Notes: a model not told the origin generated them from the sequence alone. Shown: positions 34,217 through 46,405, counted from the stretch's first letter. The stretch is 64,000 bases of DNA from Isoetes taiwanensis (GCA_021234155.1 JAJEKV010000036.1:3187070-3251069); one strand, 5' to 3'. Numbers and translations: made by a program.

Positions 34217-36163
34217 ATGGGACAATATCAGGAAATAGAAATTGAAAAGAATCTGCAGGACTTAAAATCGCGTGCCAAAAGGGGTCACGCATTCGGGTAC
34301 CTTAAAGCCACTCTGAAAGAGTTGAATGAAAATACCCTAAAAACATTTATAGAACAGGTCTCCAAAAGTGAATTGGACGATTGCAGTGTTCCATTGTTGC
34401 AGGAGCTAGTAGTCCACCACAAAAAAGATATAGCTAAATATGTTGACTCGATCATCCAAATTATAATTAGTGTACTTTCTACCCAACCTCTGGCAGATGG
34501 TATTAATCCAGGGAAGTTGCAGGAAGCCTGTGCCAATGTTATTAAAGAAATTGTTCGACATGTTTTTGATCCTTCAGATATACATGAATTATACAGCAAA
34601 ATTTGCTGCCCGTTCATGAGCCTACTTACTGAGGACCCTCTTTCTTTGGCTGCTGGGGCAGCTGCTTGCATTCAGCCTGTGGTCTTATCAGATAAGTGGA
34701 AATTTGCAGATGAAGGCGATGTCTATGAATTATGTTCGAAAGTTGCAAGGGTTTATGATGAAAACTTGGGGCGGTCAGAATTTCATGTAACACTTGGACG
34801 AGCAGTGGCAACGGCAAACCTCAAAAGCTTTGGACAATTTCATTTGCCATTTGTAGAATCATCTAAAAACATGTTACGTGATGCGGAACAAGGGCCACCC
34901 AAAATAGCAGCCGTCAAATTCGTTAATTCTGTACTCATGTCGGGTCTGAATTGGGAATCAGAATTTCCATCATCAGATTTATCAAGGGCACTTAGTGCGC
35001 TTTTACTAGTTTTGAAGTGTCACGAGAAGGATGACGAAGCTACTGTTAGAGATGGAGTACAAAAAGCAACTCATTTTGTGGAAGCATTACTTGCTGGAGA
35101 CAAGGAAGCTATGGCATCTATATCAGATGCTTACAAAGGGGTTAAGCAAAATACGTATGGCATGAGAGAATCCATATTTCAGCCATTTCCCCCATCAATT
35201 GAAGAAAAAACTAGACCCAGCTTTTCATCGTTTAGAAAACGATCAAGCTCATCCAAACCGAGCGAAGATCTTCAACAAATTAACGAAAAAGGATCTAGAG
35301 ATGAAAGTAAGAATGCAGCAGCGAAAGATGATGAAGCCATTACTGCAGCTGGTTCAAAACTAATTGAGGAAGAGCCCATTTCTGAAGATGAAGCTGGTCA
35401 TTTAAAAGAATCAAAAGTGGTCGAAACAAAAGACATGAGTGATGAAGTGCCATCAAAAGAGGAAAGGAAGGGAATGCCATCAAAAGGGATGAATATATCT
35501 GAACTTCAAACAACCGCTGATACACAGTTAAGATTTAAGAAGGCAATAAGAAGAGAGCTAATCTCGGAAGAAGAAGTCCGACAGCGCCTAGAGGATGTGT
35601 TACGGATGGGTTGTGAATGCCCTTGTGCTCGATCGCGGGGTGTTCTCCAGATCTGCCATCTCCAGGTTCAGCACTTCCTTGTAGACGTGTTGCAGGCCGG
35701 CTATCTCAATGTTAAGCATGCTTTTATTTATATGTGGACGCGCTTTGTAAATACACCACACTACCTTGGGAGCATTTGGTGGTTTCGTTTTCTCACGTCA
35801 AGGTTGCATGCTATCATCTCTCTTGTGGTTCATTTGTACCATTGGCTTGTCATATACCCATATCGGCTTATGATTTCTCTCCTCGCTTCTTTCTACCATT
35901 GTCTTGCGCTATACCCTTCTCGGCATCTTGTGTCATACCCTATAACTTGTCTATATTATCACCTTGTGGTATATCCTTCCAGACGTGCTCTCTCTGTGGT
36001 GGTGTATTTGCACCAACTAGTTCCAAGGTGCCATCGTGTCCAAGACAGCATTCTCCAATTACTGAAGGGGCCTGTATTCCTTTGGATTGTTGCTATTGTT
36101 CCCTTTGCCATCATTGCCAAGGCTTGCTTCAGATTCGAGATACCTTCTCTTGTCCCCACTTAA
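34217..36163 (+). CDS. SINE1/SINE2-like ARM-repeat KASH protein
   Basis: An intact 648-codon frame. Residues ~1-330 form a helical ARM/HEAT-like domain that resembles the N-terminus of Arabidopsis SINE1/SINE2 (IEKNLQDLKSRAKRGHA, LKELNENTLKTFIEQ). Residues ~330-460 are a charged Ser/Lys/Glu linker. The C-terminus is a membrane segment (VFLWIVAIVPFAIIAKA, about 620-636) followed by a short tail ending SLVPT. A transmembrane helix with a final hydrophobic-V-P-T is the plant KASH signature: it anchors the protein in the outer nuclear envelope by binding SUN proteins, and SINEs link the nucleus to actin. Residues ~539-603 hold unusual aromatic ~19-20-residue repeats. An in-frame TGA at 34211 and the acceptor at 34202 support this ATG. 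It is the only convincing functional gene here. Confidence 0.85.
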   Translation: MGQYQEIEIEKNLQDLKSRAKRGHAFGYLKATLKELNENTLKTFIEQVSKSELDDCSVPLLQELVVHHKKDIAKYVDSIIQIIISVLSTQPLADGINPGKLQEACANVIKEIVRHVFDPSDIHELYSKICCPFMSLLTEDPLSLAAGAAACIQPVVLSDKWKFADEGDVYELCSKVARVYDENLGRSEFHVTLGRAVATANLKSFGQFHLPFVESSKNMLRDAEQGPPKIAAVKFVNSVLMSGLNWESEFPSSDLSRALSALLLVLKCHEKDDEATVRDGVQKATHFVEALLAGDKEAMASISDAYKGVKQNTYGMRESIFQPFPPSIEEKTRPSFSSFRKRSSSSKPSEDLQQINEKGSRDESKNAAAKDDEAITAAGSKLIEEEPISEDEAGHLKESKVVETKDMSDEVPSKEERKGMPSKGMNISELQTTADTQLRFKKAIRRELISEEEVRQRLEDVLRMGCECPCARSRGVLQICHLQVQHFLVDVLQAGYLNVKHAFIYMWTRFVNTPHYLGSIWWFRFLTSRLHAIISLVVHLYHWLVIYPYRLMISLLASFYHCLALYPSRHLVSYPITCLYYHLVVYPSRRALSVVVYLHQLVPRCHRVQDSILQLLKGPVFLWIVAIVPFAIIAKACFRFEIPSLVPT

Positions 36164-36469
36164 TGTCTAGTACATCTACTTGTTCTTGAATGAATTGAAA
36201 TGATTTTTTTCTTCAAGTATATCTATCTGTTCTTTAATGTTCCTTAATGGAAAAGTTCAAAGTCACACTTAAATAAATGATCATCTTCTTCTGTTATGTC
36301 TCAAAATTATTAATAGTCTTAGATAGTAGTTGAGTTATAATTCCTTTTATTTTTTTCCTTGCTTTTGGATTGTCTATAGGGCTACTATGGATGTGAAGGG
36401 GCAATGGTCGAAATATCCTCGAGAATATCTTGATTGGTTGGGGCAGTAATCAACATGGAGTAGTATGAA

Positions 36470-36841
36470 TTGCGGGGCACGTGCAAGTATGTTCTTGTTA
36501 AGGTGAAGGTCCATGATCAAGAATCACAAATCACCACTTCCAGCAAATGCATCTGCCAACTAGAGCAGAATGAGTTGCCTATGAATGGGGATACGGAAAT
36601 GGCCAATTTAATGTGTGTTAATTTGAGCGATACTAGCTTTATTGCCATTTTGTCGTGTGAGAAAAAGATATATGCCTTGTGGACATTTATTCCACTTGGT
36701 CTAATTGAATGCAAACATTTGTTTGCCATTGCTTTTGAGGATCGTAGTGGAAAGGCACACATATGCAAAAGGCGCAACAACGTTTTTGGTTGCAAGTGGT
36801 CGACTCTTTCCAAGTGCACTATTGCCATAATTATAGAGTAA
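36470..36841 (+). other. 123-codon open frame of unknown nature
   Basis: The frame starts MRGTCKYVLVKVKVHDQESQ and has Cys/Lys-rich stretches (SSKCICQLEQNE, HICKRRNNVFGCKW), but no domain, no clear promoter and no splice support. It lies 300 bp after the SINE-like stop. It could be chance or an old element fragment. Confidence 0.2.
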
Positions 36842-36849
36842 TGCTAAAC

Positions 36850-39020
36850 TTCTTCTTCTATGTAATAGCCTTATATAGCAATAGTAACAAAAACATCTAG
36901 GAATGATGCAAGCTTTACAATATCTTTGCCAATTTCTACTCCAAGTTCTATTCCTATCTAATTTTCTATGACACTCAATTCGATTCTGCCTCAGTGTCTC
37001 AAATTCAAAATAGACTTTTTAAAATTTCAAGTTCACATTTGACACAAGACTTCAAAATCAAGTTCTTAATTGACGCCTTAAGAAAATGTTTAGACTAAAT
37101 AATAAACTATAGGAATCTACAAGATGCACACTTACGATTAGATGAAGCGAATTTTATTCTATTTGAAAAAGGTTTGTTCAATTCACACTCCTTAAAAGTG
37201 TAAACGGACATGCATCAATGGCATGTTGGCTCCTCCAAGTAAAAAAGAAAAAGGCGTACAAGCCGGACAAAAAAACATCAATATAGTTGGCATGTTAATT
37301 GATTAACAACAAAGTACTTCTGAGATCAAATCATTTTAAAGACATATTCATACGAGACAACATTGAAAAATCTCTGGGGTAAAGAAGGATTTTTTGATAG
37401 AGTTAGTGCATAGCATGAATTTCAAGAAAAATATTCATATATTTTTTATACGATTCTTGATAGTTGAGATGTTTATATGGTCTTAAAACAGTATTTCACA
37501 GATGAACTACTCGTAGATGATAAGGCAAATACAAAGTTCTGGCTCTGGCTTACCAGCCATCCAGACTATTCTCGCTACTCCAAGTAGCCACAGATCAAAA
37601 AGCAATTGCAAATCTGTGATGTTGCTATAGCAGTGATCTGTGACCCCTTGTCACATTTTCGCTATCACTCCCTCATACGGACAAACTATGAGAACTTCCG
37701 CCCCAATTCGAAAATAGACTCCGAGCTGGTTTCAGCAAAGTGAACTTCGCCGCAATCGGAGCTCTGGTTATGGAGATCTCTATAAATAGAAGCTTAACTG
37801 AAGTCAAGCTTCTATTAATAAAGATCTCCATAACTTTAGCTTTTTATATTAAGGTAACTCCTTGCCTTTAACTAGAACACTTGGCTTATCAAATGAAATA
37901 TTATATAACTAAGACCTTTTCCTCAAGCTCGGCCCTAACTAATAATATCACAACCCCATCCCAATGGTAGTGCCTCAATCCCTTCCACAATTATTACAAC
38001 ACATCTATGAGACTCTCTTAGAGTAATAATATTCCTTGCTCTTATAACATTAGGCAACATATAGGAACATTAAATTACACAGAATTTGCCATATTAAATT
38101 ATGTGGACCACTTCTCCGTGCTTGCTGCATATCAATCCATCCCTTCTCAAGATAGATCATCCGCGATCATCCAAGATACACCCCATTTCAATCTGAATTT
38201 GTATGAAGATATGGTAGGTAGTTCGACTTCTCATGACAAAGCAAAGATCAATGGAATTTGATCAGGAAAGTAGTAGGTGTTACTTGTCCCACAACAAGCT
38301 ACTTGTTTCTATGACAACCTAGCGACCGTCTTGTTATTCCGTAATCCCAACAGGGAATAAATTACTAATCGCATATAGCCAGAATGACTTTAGCTAAACT
38401 TGCTCGATATTAATTCCAAAACTTTCTATGGTTTAGCTAAACTCTACACATTTTTCCTCTCATACTTTCTAGCGTTTAGCTAAATTAACCCAAACATCAT
38501 CCCAAAATTTCTATGGTGTGGCCAACAGACAATATTAAGCCAAATTACTATACTTTTTTCAATATATTCCACTTATTTTAATCATTTTCTTTGTGAAAAC
38601 ATTCTAAAATAATGCTAACTAGCAAAGTCTAGGACTCAAAGTAATTCATAATGCTAGAAACTAAATTACTAAACATATATTTCGTATAAACTAGAATGAT
38701 GTTAGCTAAACTAGACCGAAATTCATTCTAAAAGTCTCTATGGTTTAACTAAACAATATTTCACTCTCGTACTTCTAGCGTTTAGCTAAAGAGTTCCAGG
38801 GTTGGTGCAGTCCCAAAAACAGTTAAGCTAAAATTATTATTTTTTTCCAATTTTTTCTATTTACTTTAGCCATCGTTTTTTGAAAATGTGCTAAAAAATT
38901 GCCAAATTGCTAAGTTTAGCCCTTAAATTATTCCATGAATCCCAAAGGATCATAAAAAACTTCTTCGGATAACCCAAATTCGTTCACAACAAGTCGAAAG
39001 AAAGCAACACATCTAGCACA
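36850..39020. other. AT-rich intergenic DNA with a local duplication
   Basis: No gene is seen. Between about 38375-38600 and 38690-38900 a segment marked by TTTCTAGCGTTTAGCTAAA and TTAGCTAAACT words occurs twice, about 310 bp apart. A long hairpin at 37767-37834 is listed separately. Confidence 0.5.
37767..37834. repeat. 68-nt foldback with TATA-like stem
   Basis: GTTATGGAGATCTCTATAAATAGAAGCTT (arm 37767-37795) pairs with the arm at 37806-37834 (AAGCTTCTATTAATAAAGAT, then CTCCATAAC). A few bases bulge, and the loop is AACTGAAGTC. One arm contains CTATAAATAG, a good TATA box. This resembles the core of an LTR or a small foldback element. No partner was found. Confidence 0.6.
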
Positions 39021-39029
39021 TAGAGGAGG

Positions 39030-40192
39030 ATGACGAACCTGCTGTTAGAGATGGAGTGCAAAAACAACTCATTTCGTGGAAGCATTACTTGCTGGAGATA
39101 AGGAAGTTATGGCGTCTATATCAGAAGCTCACAAGGGGATAAGAAAGAAACGCATGGCATGAGAGAATCTATATTTCAGCCATTTCCACTATCAATTGAA
39201 GCAAAAACTAGACCCAGCTTTTCATTGTTTGGAAAACGATCAAGCTCATCCAAATCAAGTGAAGACCTTGAACAAATCAAGAAAGCAAGAATACAACTAT
39301 GAAAGATGATGAAGCCGTTATAGCAACTGGTTTAAAACTAATTCAGGAAGATCTGATTTTTGAAGATGACGCTCGCCATTTAAAAACCTACCAAAAGTGG
39401 TTCCACAAAAGACAAGAGTAATGAAGTGCCATCAAATGAGGGAAGGAAGGGAATGCCATAAAAAGGGATGAATATTTCTAAACTTCAAATAAGCAATAAG
39501 AAGAAAGCTAACCTCGAAAGAAGAAGTCCGACAACGCCTCCAGGATGTATTATGTATGGGTTGTGAATGCCCTTGTGCTCAATCAGGGGGTGCTCTTTAG
39601 ATCTGTCATCTCCACGTGCAACACTTCCTTGTGGATATGTTGCGGACTCTTTATCTCAATGTTAAACATGCTTTTCTTTATTTGTCGACGTGCTTTGTAA
39701 ATATGCCACTCTACCTTTGGAGCATTTTGTGGTTCCGTTTTCTCCCATCAAGGTTGGATGCTATCATCTCTCTAGTGCTTCATTTGTACCATTGGCTTGT
39801 CATATACCCATACCGGCATATGATTTCTCTCCTAGCTTCTCTCTATCATTGTCTTGCACTATACCCTCTCTGGCATTTTGTGTCATACCCTACAACTTGT
39901 CTATGTTATCTCCTTGTGGTATATCCTTCCAGGCATGCTCTTTCTGTGGTGCTGTATTTGCACCAACTAGTTCCAAGATGTGGCGTTATGTTCAAGACAA
40001 TATTCTCCAATTACTGAAGGGATCTTTCTTAATTTGTTGATACCGGCTTGCTTCAGATTAGAGATACCTTCTCTTGTCCCCACTTAAACTCTAGTATATC
40101 TACTTGTTCTTGAATGAATTGAATTGATTTTTTTCTTCAAGTATATCTATCTCTTCTCTAATGTTCCTTAATGGAAAAGTTCAAAGTCACAC
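39030..40192 (+). pseudogene. Partial, decayed copy of the SINE-like gene (3' half)
   Basis: Matches 35025-36270 in order, from GAGATGGAGT through GTTTTGGAAAACGATCAAGC-like sequence to the 3' UTR phrase AAAGTTCAAAGTCACACTT. Multiple indels break the frame. A 133-codon stretch survives (39616-40017) with the same aromatic repeats (YHWLVIYPYRHMISLLASLY). The KASH membrane helix is lost: after ILQLLKGS the DNA jumps to CTTGCTTCAGATTAGAGATA, a deletion of about 45-50 bp relative to the parent. The copy carries UTR but none of the 5' half, and sits 4 kb downstream in the same orientation. Confidence 0.85.
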
Positions 40193-40726
40193 TTGTTTGT
40201 ATTAATGCCATGGTTCTCTTCTTATATAGAAGAGAACCATCATTCTGGGAAAAGAAACACTTGTTTTGGCATCACGCCATTTTGGGTTTATATGCGATTT
40301 TTATACGGGGGCGTGATAGTGGATTTTTGTGTTTATTTTTGAATTCTAAATCTTGATTTTCCTGATCACACCCCTCTGTCTCTAGAGCCCATTTGATATT
40401 GTTTTGATGCCATCCACCTATGCCCCTTAAATCATTTGGATTGTCCCCGAAAAGTTGATGCAAGAATCACCTCCATCTGAGTTATCTAGAAAAAGTTATG
40501 GCCCTTGGAAACAAGGGAACTCGTTCTCCCAAACTCGGCAGACTTAACCCTAATACTCACAATCTTACTCCATAACTAGCTTATTTCTCTCATAGCTAGG
40601 CCAACAATCTATGGAAGTGCGGTAATTTATCCTAAATTGAAGCCCCTTACTATTAACCAATCTAACGAGTTAGAATATGGCCGGTGCAATTAACTGATCC
40701 ACCAAAATCATGCTTTGATATAACTG

Positions 40727-42040
40727 TGATGCTCCCCGAGTCTATACGATGCTCTCCATCGTATAAATATGGGAAATTTCCCTCCCACGACGACTACATC
40801 ACCATGATAAGGCCCTCTGTGTAACTCGAACCACTTGGGCAGGCCAAGTGTTCGGGTGAAGGACATGAAGGTGTCATTCGTTCCATGCCTTCTATGGGAA
40901 TCCTATACATCGGAAGCGTACATACATGTTAGCACCTAATAAGCATACACAAAATAATATACCACCACGAAGGGTAGTCCATCCATCTTCCCTATAAGCA
41001 ACAATACAATGCCAATATAACATAAATGCACCATAAATATGGCTCTACCCCAGGCTTAGTCTCGAGAGGGGTCGACTGACGGTTAGGGCCTCCGGATAAC
41101 AATAGACAGAAGTATAACATGGCATTGGCTGGCATAGAACAATGGCTAGGGTAGTTCACTCCATCCGCTCCTCCTATGCACACTTTGCAGATGTGCTGAA
41201 TCATGTTATGGCGTAATTGTAGCCTTCCGGAGACGTAATCTCATGGAATCACCCCATGAGACTACTCCGAGTCATATCTCTCCAGTCTGATGAGGCAGGA
41301 AAGGGACGAATCCCCTCCAGAATCACAATGGTTTCATGGGTGTGCTAGAGGATTGGGACACCTCTAACGCCCATGGTCCATACTCGACTTACCCCCCTAA
41401 ATCTATACCGAGCCTAGGACGCCCATATAGGCACATATCTTGCGACCCAAAGGGGTGTCAGACCCATACCCTGCCCTCACTTAGTGACCAACTATAAGCC
41501 TAGCACACTGTAGGAGCCCCAGTAGCCATGCTCAGCAAGGCTCCTCCCCCACTTCGCCAGTTGTGACCGTTAATTGATGCTGAACCACATCATAGCATTT
41601 ACAACCCGGTGGGCTCTTGTGCATAGGCCGCATTTACTGGGTCTTAAGGAGCTAGGAACATATCTATTACTATGAGCTTTTCAGGTGTCTACCCACCCGT
41701 AATTCCAAAAATCCAGGAGGAACGTAGAGAGAATATAATGATAAACAAAACATCCATCATCGTCTTAATAGTACATAAAAGGGAATTTAGCCATCCATCT
41801 AGTCATACAAGGGTTAGCTAAAATACAAACTATCTAGAGACTAACCAGTCTTGGATAGAGCCATTATCCCGAAAGGCTTCCATTCTTTAGGTTGGGGTAC
41901 AATGGCAGGTAGCTCCTCCCTTATCCAAGCCTTCCCAAATCGATTTGGAGCAGAATTGGGGGTAGGGGCCCAACTTGCCCCTAATCTTAGTAAGTCTCCC
42001 TTGGCCAATCGAATTTGGCTAGGTGGCACCTCCTAATTAG
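40727..42040 (-). mobile_element. Ty3/gypsy-type solo LTR, diverged
   Basis: Sequence blocks match, in order, the LTR at 60347-61995: TGATGCTCCCC at the edge, then GAAGGTGTC, CGAAGGGTAGT, GGCATAGAACAATGGCTAGGG, CACTCCATCCG, and the ACTTAGTGACCA/TAAGCC region. The orientation is minus. No internal element sequence adjoins it; a LINE fragment follows. The far edge is uncertain (about 42.04 kb, near CTAGGTGGCACC). Confidence 0.65.
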
Positions 42041-42147
42041 CTTACATTTACTAATTAATAACATTAATTATTCTAAGTAGCTTAATTAACTTATTAACAA
42101 TTTAGCATAGCTAATAAAAACCCTTCTAGGTTAGCTCAAGTTATCCC

Positions 42148-42790
42148 CTAATGACCCAAAGCAGCTGCATAAGTATTAAAGTATCCTCTATCATGTCTTG
42201 CGTAAGCTCTATCAACTCCTGTCCAACCATTACACCATGTGAAGGACTGATCACCATCAATCTTTATAAGCTGACAATCATGTAAAAGGCATAACCATTG
42301 TTCTTGCTCGAACCTTTGCATCACTTCAGAACCTTGAATTCTTCTATCTCTTTTCAACTCAACCATGTTAAAGTCTTGAATCAGCAACCATGCAACATTC
42401 TGCCAAGCTAAAGAATTTTACTCCTCACAGTTGCCCATAAAGCACCACGATGTCTATTATGAGAATATACATTTATCAAATGCCATTCTTGGCCCTTACA
42501 TTTCCACCGGATTATTATCCATCGCTCAAACCTATCTATTTGACGAAAAATGACATCCATAGAGGACTTCCATGCAGTAAGCACACCAGCCTTAGATGCA
42601 TCAGCAGCAATCACCAAAACATTATAGTCACGTCTAAATACATTAGCTACTTTATGTACATCACCTCGGCGATATTTATGCTCTTGAAGGCAGCAAAACG
42701 TAGTAGAAAACTTAGACAGGTAAAGAGATAACCTGCTCCTTTTATGTGGGGAAGAATCCACTTCCCCCACGTTCCAAGACAAAAGGTTTG
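42148..42790 (-). pseudogene. LINE ORF2 endonuclease (APE-like) fragment
   Basis: A minus-strand frame at 42408-42782 reads MSWNVGEVDSSPHKRSRL, CCLQEHKYRR, DASKAGVLTAWKSS and WHLINVYSHNRH. After a frame change near 42400 it continues LLIQDFNMVELKRDRR, QSFTWCNGW and RAYARHDRGY. The order (SWN, LQEHK, G-x-x-x-x-W, INVY, G/Q-DFN, DR, FTW-x-N, LDR-like) is the endonuclease/exonuclease/phosphatase domain of plant L1-type LINEs, which nicks target DNA. The Glu of QEHK and Asp of DFN are kept, but the final DR(Y/F) motif is altered. There is no reverse transcriptase after it, so this is an isolated fragment. Confidence 0.75.
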
Positions 42791-42799
42791 ACCTATAAA

Positions 42800-44210
42800 A
42801 TTGAAGACAATGACTAGGTTAAAACATCTACTGAACCTGATGGTGCTCACACAAAATATCATATATAGAGAGGGCAAATAACTTGTTATAGACAAATTGT
42901 TTATTTTATTTTTAAGTCACATCCAATACAACATACTTGAGAATTTAAAAATACCTTGCATGAATATAAAAGCGGGATACCCATCTTCTATAGTGATCTC
43001 AAAATGGACGAGCGCAACATAGATAAATCACATTTTGGGTCACCCAATTTATTCAAAAGTGTAGATTACTTTTTATTCCACTACGTCAAAGAAGGAAACT
43101 AAAATTTTGCAAGATCGAGCCTTATGCCACATGCTAGCACATGATTGGCTTTGCAAGTTGCAAGAAATAGTTTGCGGCATGAACTTGTGAGTGAAATATT
43201 CAACTAATGGAATATGAATCATAGAATGTCTAAATACATTGGTGGTCACCAATTGATGGAAGGTTCTCTATGGGACCAAGAATACACTCAAGACAATCTG
43301 CAATAAAAAGCTACTAGAAGACTAGAATTGTTTGTACTCGCACATATTGATGCGGGTAGAGGTAATGGAATCTAACTATAAACTGCTATTTTATTACTGG
43401 TCTTGTGATTTGTTGTGATAAGTTGTATTGGCAAGCAATTTGCAATATCAAAGAGAACCCATAACTACATGTCTAGACAAGGAAAGAATCTCATGAAGCT
43501 ATTATGAGAAAGAAAAACACATACCATTGTTGTAAATGCATTTATTTTCATGCAACATATTTGTACTTGTTATTTGGAAAAAAATGACTCTTGGAGGATA
43601 TGTATTTCTTTGTTTACGGCCTTAAAAAAGAGTACGACGAATTATGATGTAGAAGATATTGATGTGCTAGAATGTATAAGAAAACTGCAGTTTGGATGCC
43701 ATTTTGGCACATCTGAAGGGGCCCCACAACAGGGGTAGGGGGGAGCGGGTCTCCTGTGTGTCAGAATGGCAGACAAACTACATTTGGGGTTCATTTTTAG
43801 GGTTCGTTTTTCTTCTGATGCAGGTCTACTACTTCAAATAGCAAGAGCTAGAGATCAGGATATGGATCTGACTAATATACATGGTAAATCCTACGAGCTA
43901 CAAATATGGAAGCGTGAAGAAAATAAATCGGCGAGCTACAAACATGGAAGAAGATCCGGCAAACTTCACATATAGCATCTTAGCCGCATTCGAGCTTCAA
44001 GCTCATTCCGGCAGCAACAAACATGGTTCATTTGAGTGCATTTCGGCAGCAACATGTGGTTCATTCGAGCTCATTCATGGTTGCAATGGAGGGTGGCTGC
44101 AAACCCTAATGAAACCCTAAATATCTACTGCTCTGAGCTGGTTAAGTCCTAAAATATTACGTGCTATGAACCAGTTATTAAGCAGAATGGAAGCTCCAAC
44201 TTCCATTCTT
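42800..44210. other. Intergenic DNA, no gene recognised
   Basis: AT-rich and with short frames only. A composition change near 43727 (GGCCCCACAACAGGGGTAGG) precedes a stretch in which AGCTACAAA.ATGGAAG words recur (43890-43960) without a known domain. Confidence 0.4.
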
Positions 44211-44213
44211 TGT

Positions 44214-44350
44214 TATAGAGCAAGCCACGTGTCGCGACCAAAATGCACCATGGAATAAAAATGAGACCCAACTTCTATATTGTGAACAACATTTGTCAAG
44301 TTGTTGAACTTGGTCAAGTATATGGATGTGGGGCTGTTGGATTTGAACAG
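44214..44350 (+). repeat. Dispersed repeat, copy 1
   Basis: The run from CGACCAAAATGCACCATGG through AAAAATGAGACCCAACTTC to GGTCAAGTATATGGATGTGG matches 56119-56250 closely (roughly nine in ten bases by eye) over about 130 bp. The family is unknown. Confidence 0.8.
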
Positions 44351-45848
44351 GGCTACAAATTTGGCATTCTTGAACGTTATCCTAAGGTTTGAGTGTGAGG
44401 CCCTTTATGTTCTTGATCTAGCTCTCCTTTGCCAATTCCTTGGTTTTTCTCTCGTTTGCCAATTTTACCTTTGCATATTCTTATTATTATATTTATTATA
44501 ATAATAAATATATTATTTATTACTACAAAAAAGAGAGGAAGAACCATGGACTTCCTAGATTGGTAGGCATGTGAAATCATGTAACATTTTTATATATATT
44601 AAAGAGGTTTTGAGTGTATGTCATATCAACTTTCATTACAGACTGTTTATGTATATGAAGGATCAAGATACAAACTTATTTTTTGAGATTGTGTTTGGAA
44701 AAAAAAAGACAGTTATTATTTTGTTTGGTTTCGCAACTTTCATTATAGGCCACCAGATTGTAAAAGTAGTTGAAATCGTCTTGCCTGCTCATTTTCCCCT
44801 CCAAATGCTTCGTATCAAGCTCAAGCTCGGCTTTGCCACTGCAATGCAGCATTTCTCTGTTGTTTGCCATTAAGCAAGGCATTTCTTCATCAAAGCTTCA
44901 TCTTTATGTCATCATTTTTTGAATTCATAGTTTATGGCTTTCACACAATTTGGAACCCTAATTTCATACGTTGGACACGATAAAATGTCCAAGAACAAGA
45001 ATTTTGGCCGATTTGAGTAAAAAGGTCTTTTTCGATGTTATTTTTAGTATCTTGCAAGTTTGAAGATGAAGTACACAGAATATTTGAGTATTGATTAAAA
45101 AATGCTCCTCTTCCGTAAAGTTTGATAATTATTTGATTTTTTGACCTATGCATTGCTCACGCATTTGAAGTAGAGCTTTCTTCATAGTATGTTCTTTTGT
45201 TGCGGCTTATCTTTCAAGAATTCTGATCATAATGTGCTCTTTTTTAAGAAAATCTGACAAAGGAGTTTCATTCCATGCCATTGTTACAATGGCCATCATT
45301 TCTATGTAGCATGTCTATGATCCCAGTCTCAGATGTGTAACCAACAGAACAGGCCTATCTTGGATAAAATTTGAAAGGTATAACCTCTAATCTTGACATT
45401 TTCTTATCTAGTAGTTGTATAGGAATTGCACAATGATCTTCTTAGAACAATGATTTATGCATTTTGCAAGGAAATTTAATGGATCCAACGGCGATACCAG
45501 GGTGAGAAATTGCTATTGGCAGTGGCAGTAGCACAACTGGATGAACTCTATGAATAGATAAATAAACTTGGAGCATATTTGCAAATTTAAGGCATGGCAG
45601 TTGCAGGGAAAAGCAAATGGGTGATGCTGGTGGCTGCACTTTAATACTGTTGTGATGTTATGGCTACAGTACATATCCAAGCAAATTTGAGCACCAATAT
45701 TTAGTTCCTCTTTATTTTAATGTTCATGAAAGTTTGAATGGATGTGTAGGCATACAACAAGGTTTCACCATAGAACATTTTAGCTGTCTTAGCAGCGACT
45801 ATTGCTTTCACCGAACGTTAACATCAAAGTCATTTATCCAATATTAGC
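44350..45848. other. Intergenic DNA, nothing recognised
   Basis: AT-rich, with microsatellite-like TTATTATATTTATTATAATA at 44480-44520. No gene is seen. The last ~30 bp (AAGTCATTTATCC...) are the start of the target unit interrupted by the 8-kb element. Confidence 0.45.
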
Positions 45849-45852
45849 ATTT

Positions 45853-45879
45853 GGGTCAAAGCACAATATTGGGGGGCAA
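45853..45879 (+). repeat. Left terminal inverted repeat
   Basis: 27 bp beginning GGGTCAAAGCACAATATTGG. It is identical to the reverse complement of 53796-53822. ATTT precedes it. Confidence 0.92.
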
Positions 45880-46202
45880 TTTTACGGACGCCGATTTTGG
45901 GTGGGGGTGCTTTTGGCCTTTTTTCCTAATTTTAGACTCCATTATCGAATTAGGTTTTATGAGCGCCAAACTGCTCGAGCAATTTGAGGAGAGATCGTTG
46001 GCCCGCCAAGAGCATCCTCTCAAAATGATCATACCCCGCCAAATCCGTCTTCCCCATTCGAAGATGCACTTCTTCCTATTTTTTTCAAGAAGAGATGGAT
46101 TTGGTTGAACGTTTTCTTTGCCGAATTTGAAGCAAAATTCGAAATGCTGATCCGTGAATCGTGGCAAAGGATCCGGGCTTCGATTTGGAGTCCGAAATAC
46201 CG

Positions 46203-46209
46203 TATATAA
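46203..46209 (+). promoter_or_regulatory. TATA box of the transposase-like gene
   Basis: TATATAA about 350 bp inside the left inverted repeat and about 200 bp before the first plausible ATG (46406), followed by a pyrimidine-containing leader. Position and sequence fit a core promoter. Confidence 0.45.
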
Positions 46210-46405
46210 GGGTGCGAGTTTGTGCCATCCACCATTGCCAAGTGAATTAATTAATTTAGGAGAAGGATTGCCTTCCCTTCAATTTCACCGTTAAAAGAGT
46301 TTCATCTCCCATTTTGGTTTTAAAGGTCTGTTGGACACACTTGTTGTGACTGCATTCGTGTTAAATGCAAATGTTTATCCACCAAATACAGCTTGCGTGA
46401 AGATT

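Noticed and set aside
36470-36841. Separate gene downstream of the SINE-like gene
   Set aside because: Kept only as a low-confidence open frame; there is no homology or splice evidence.
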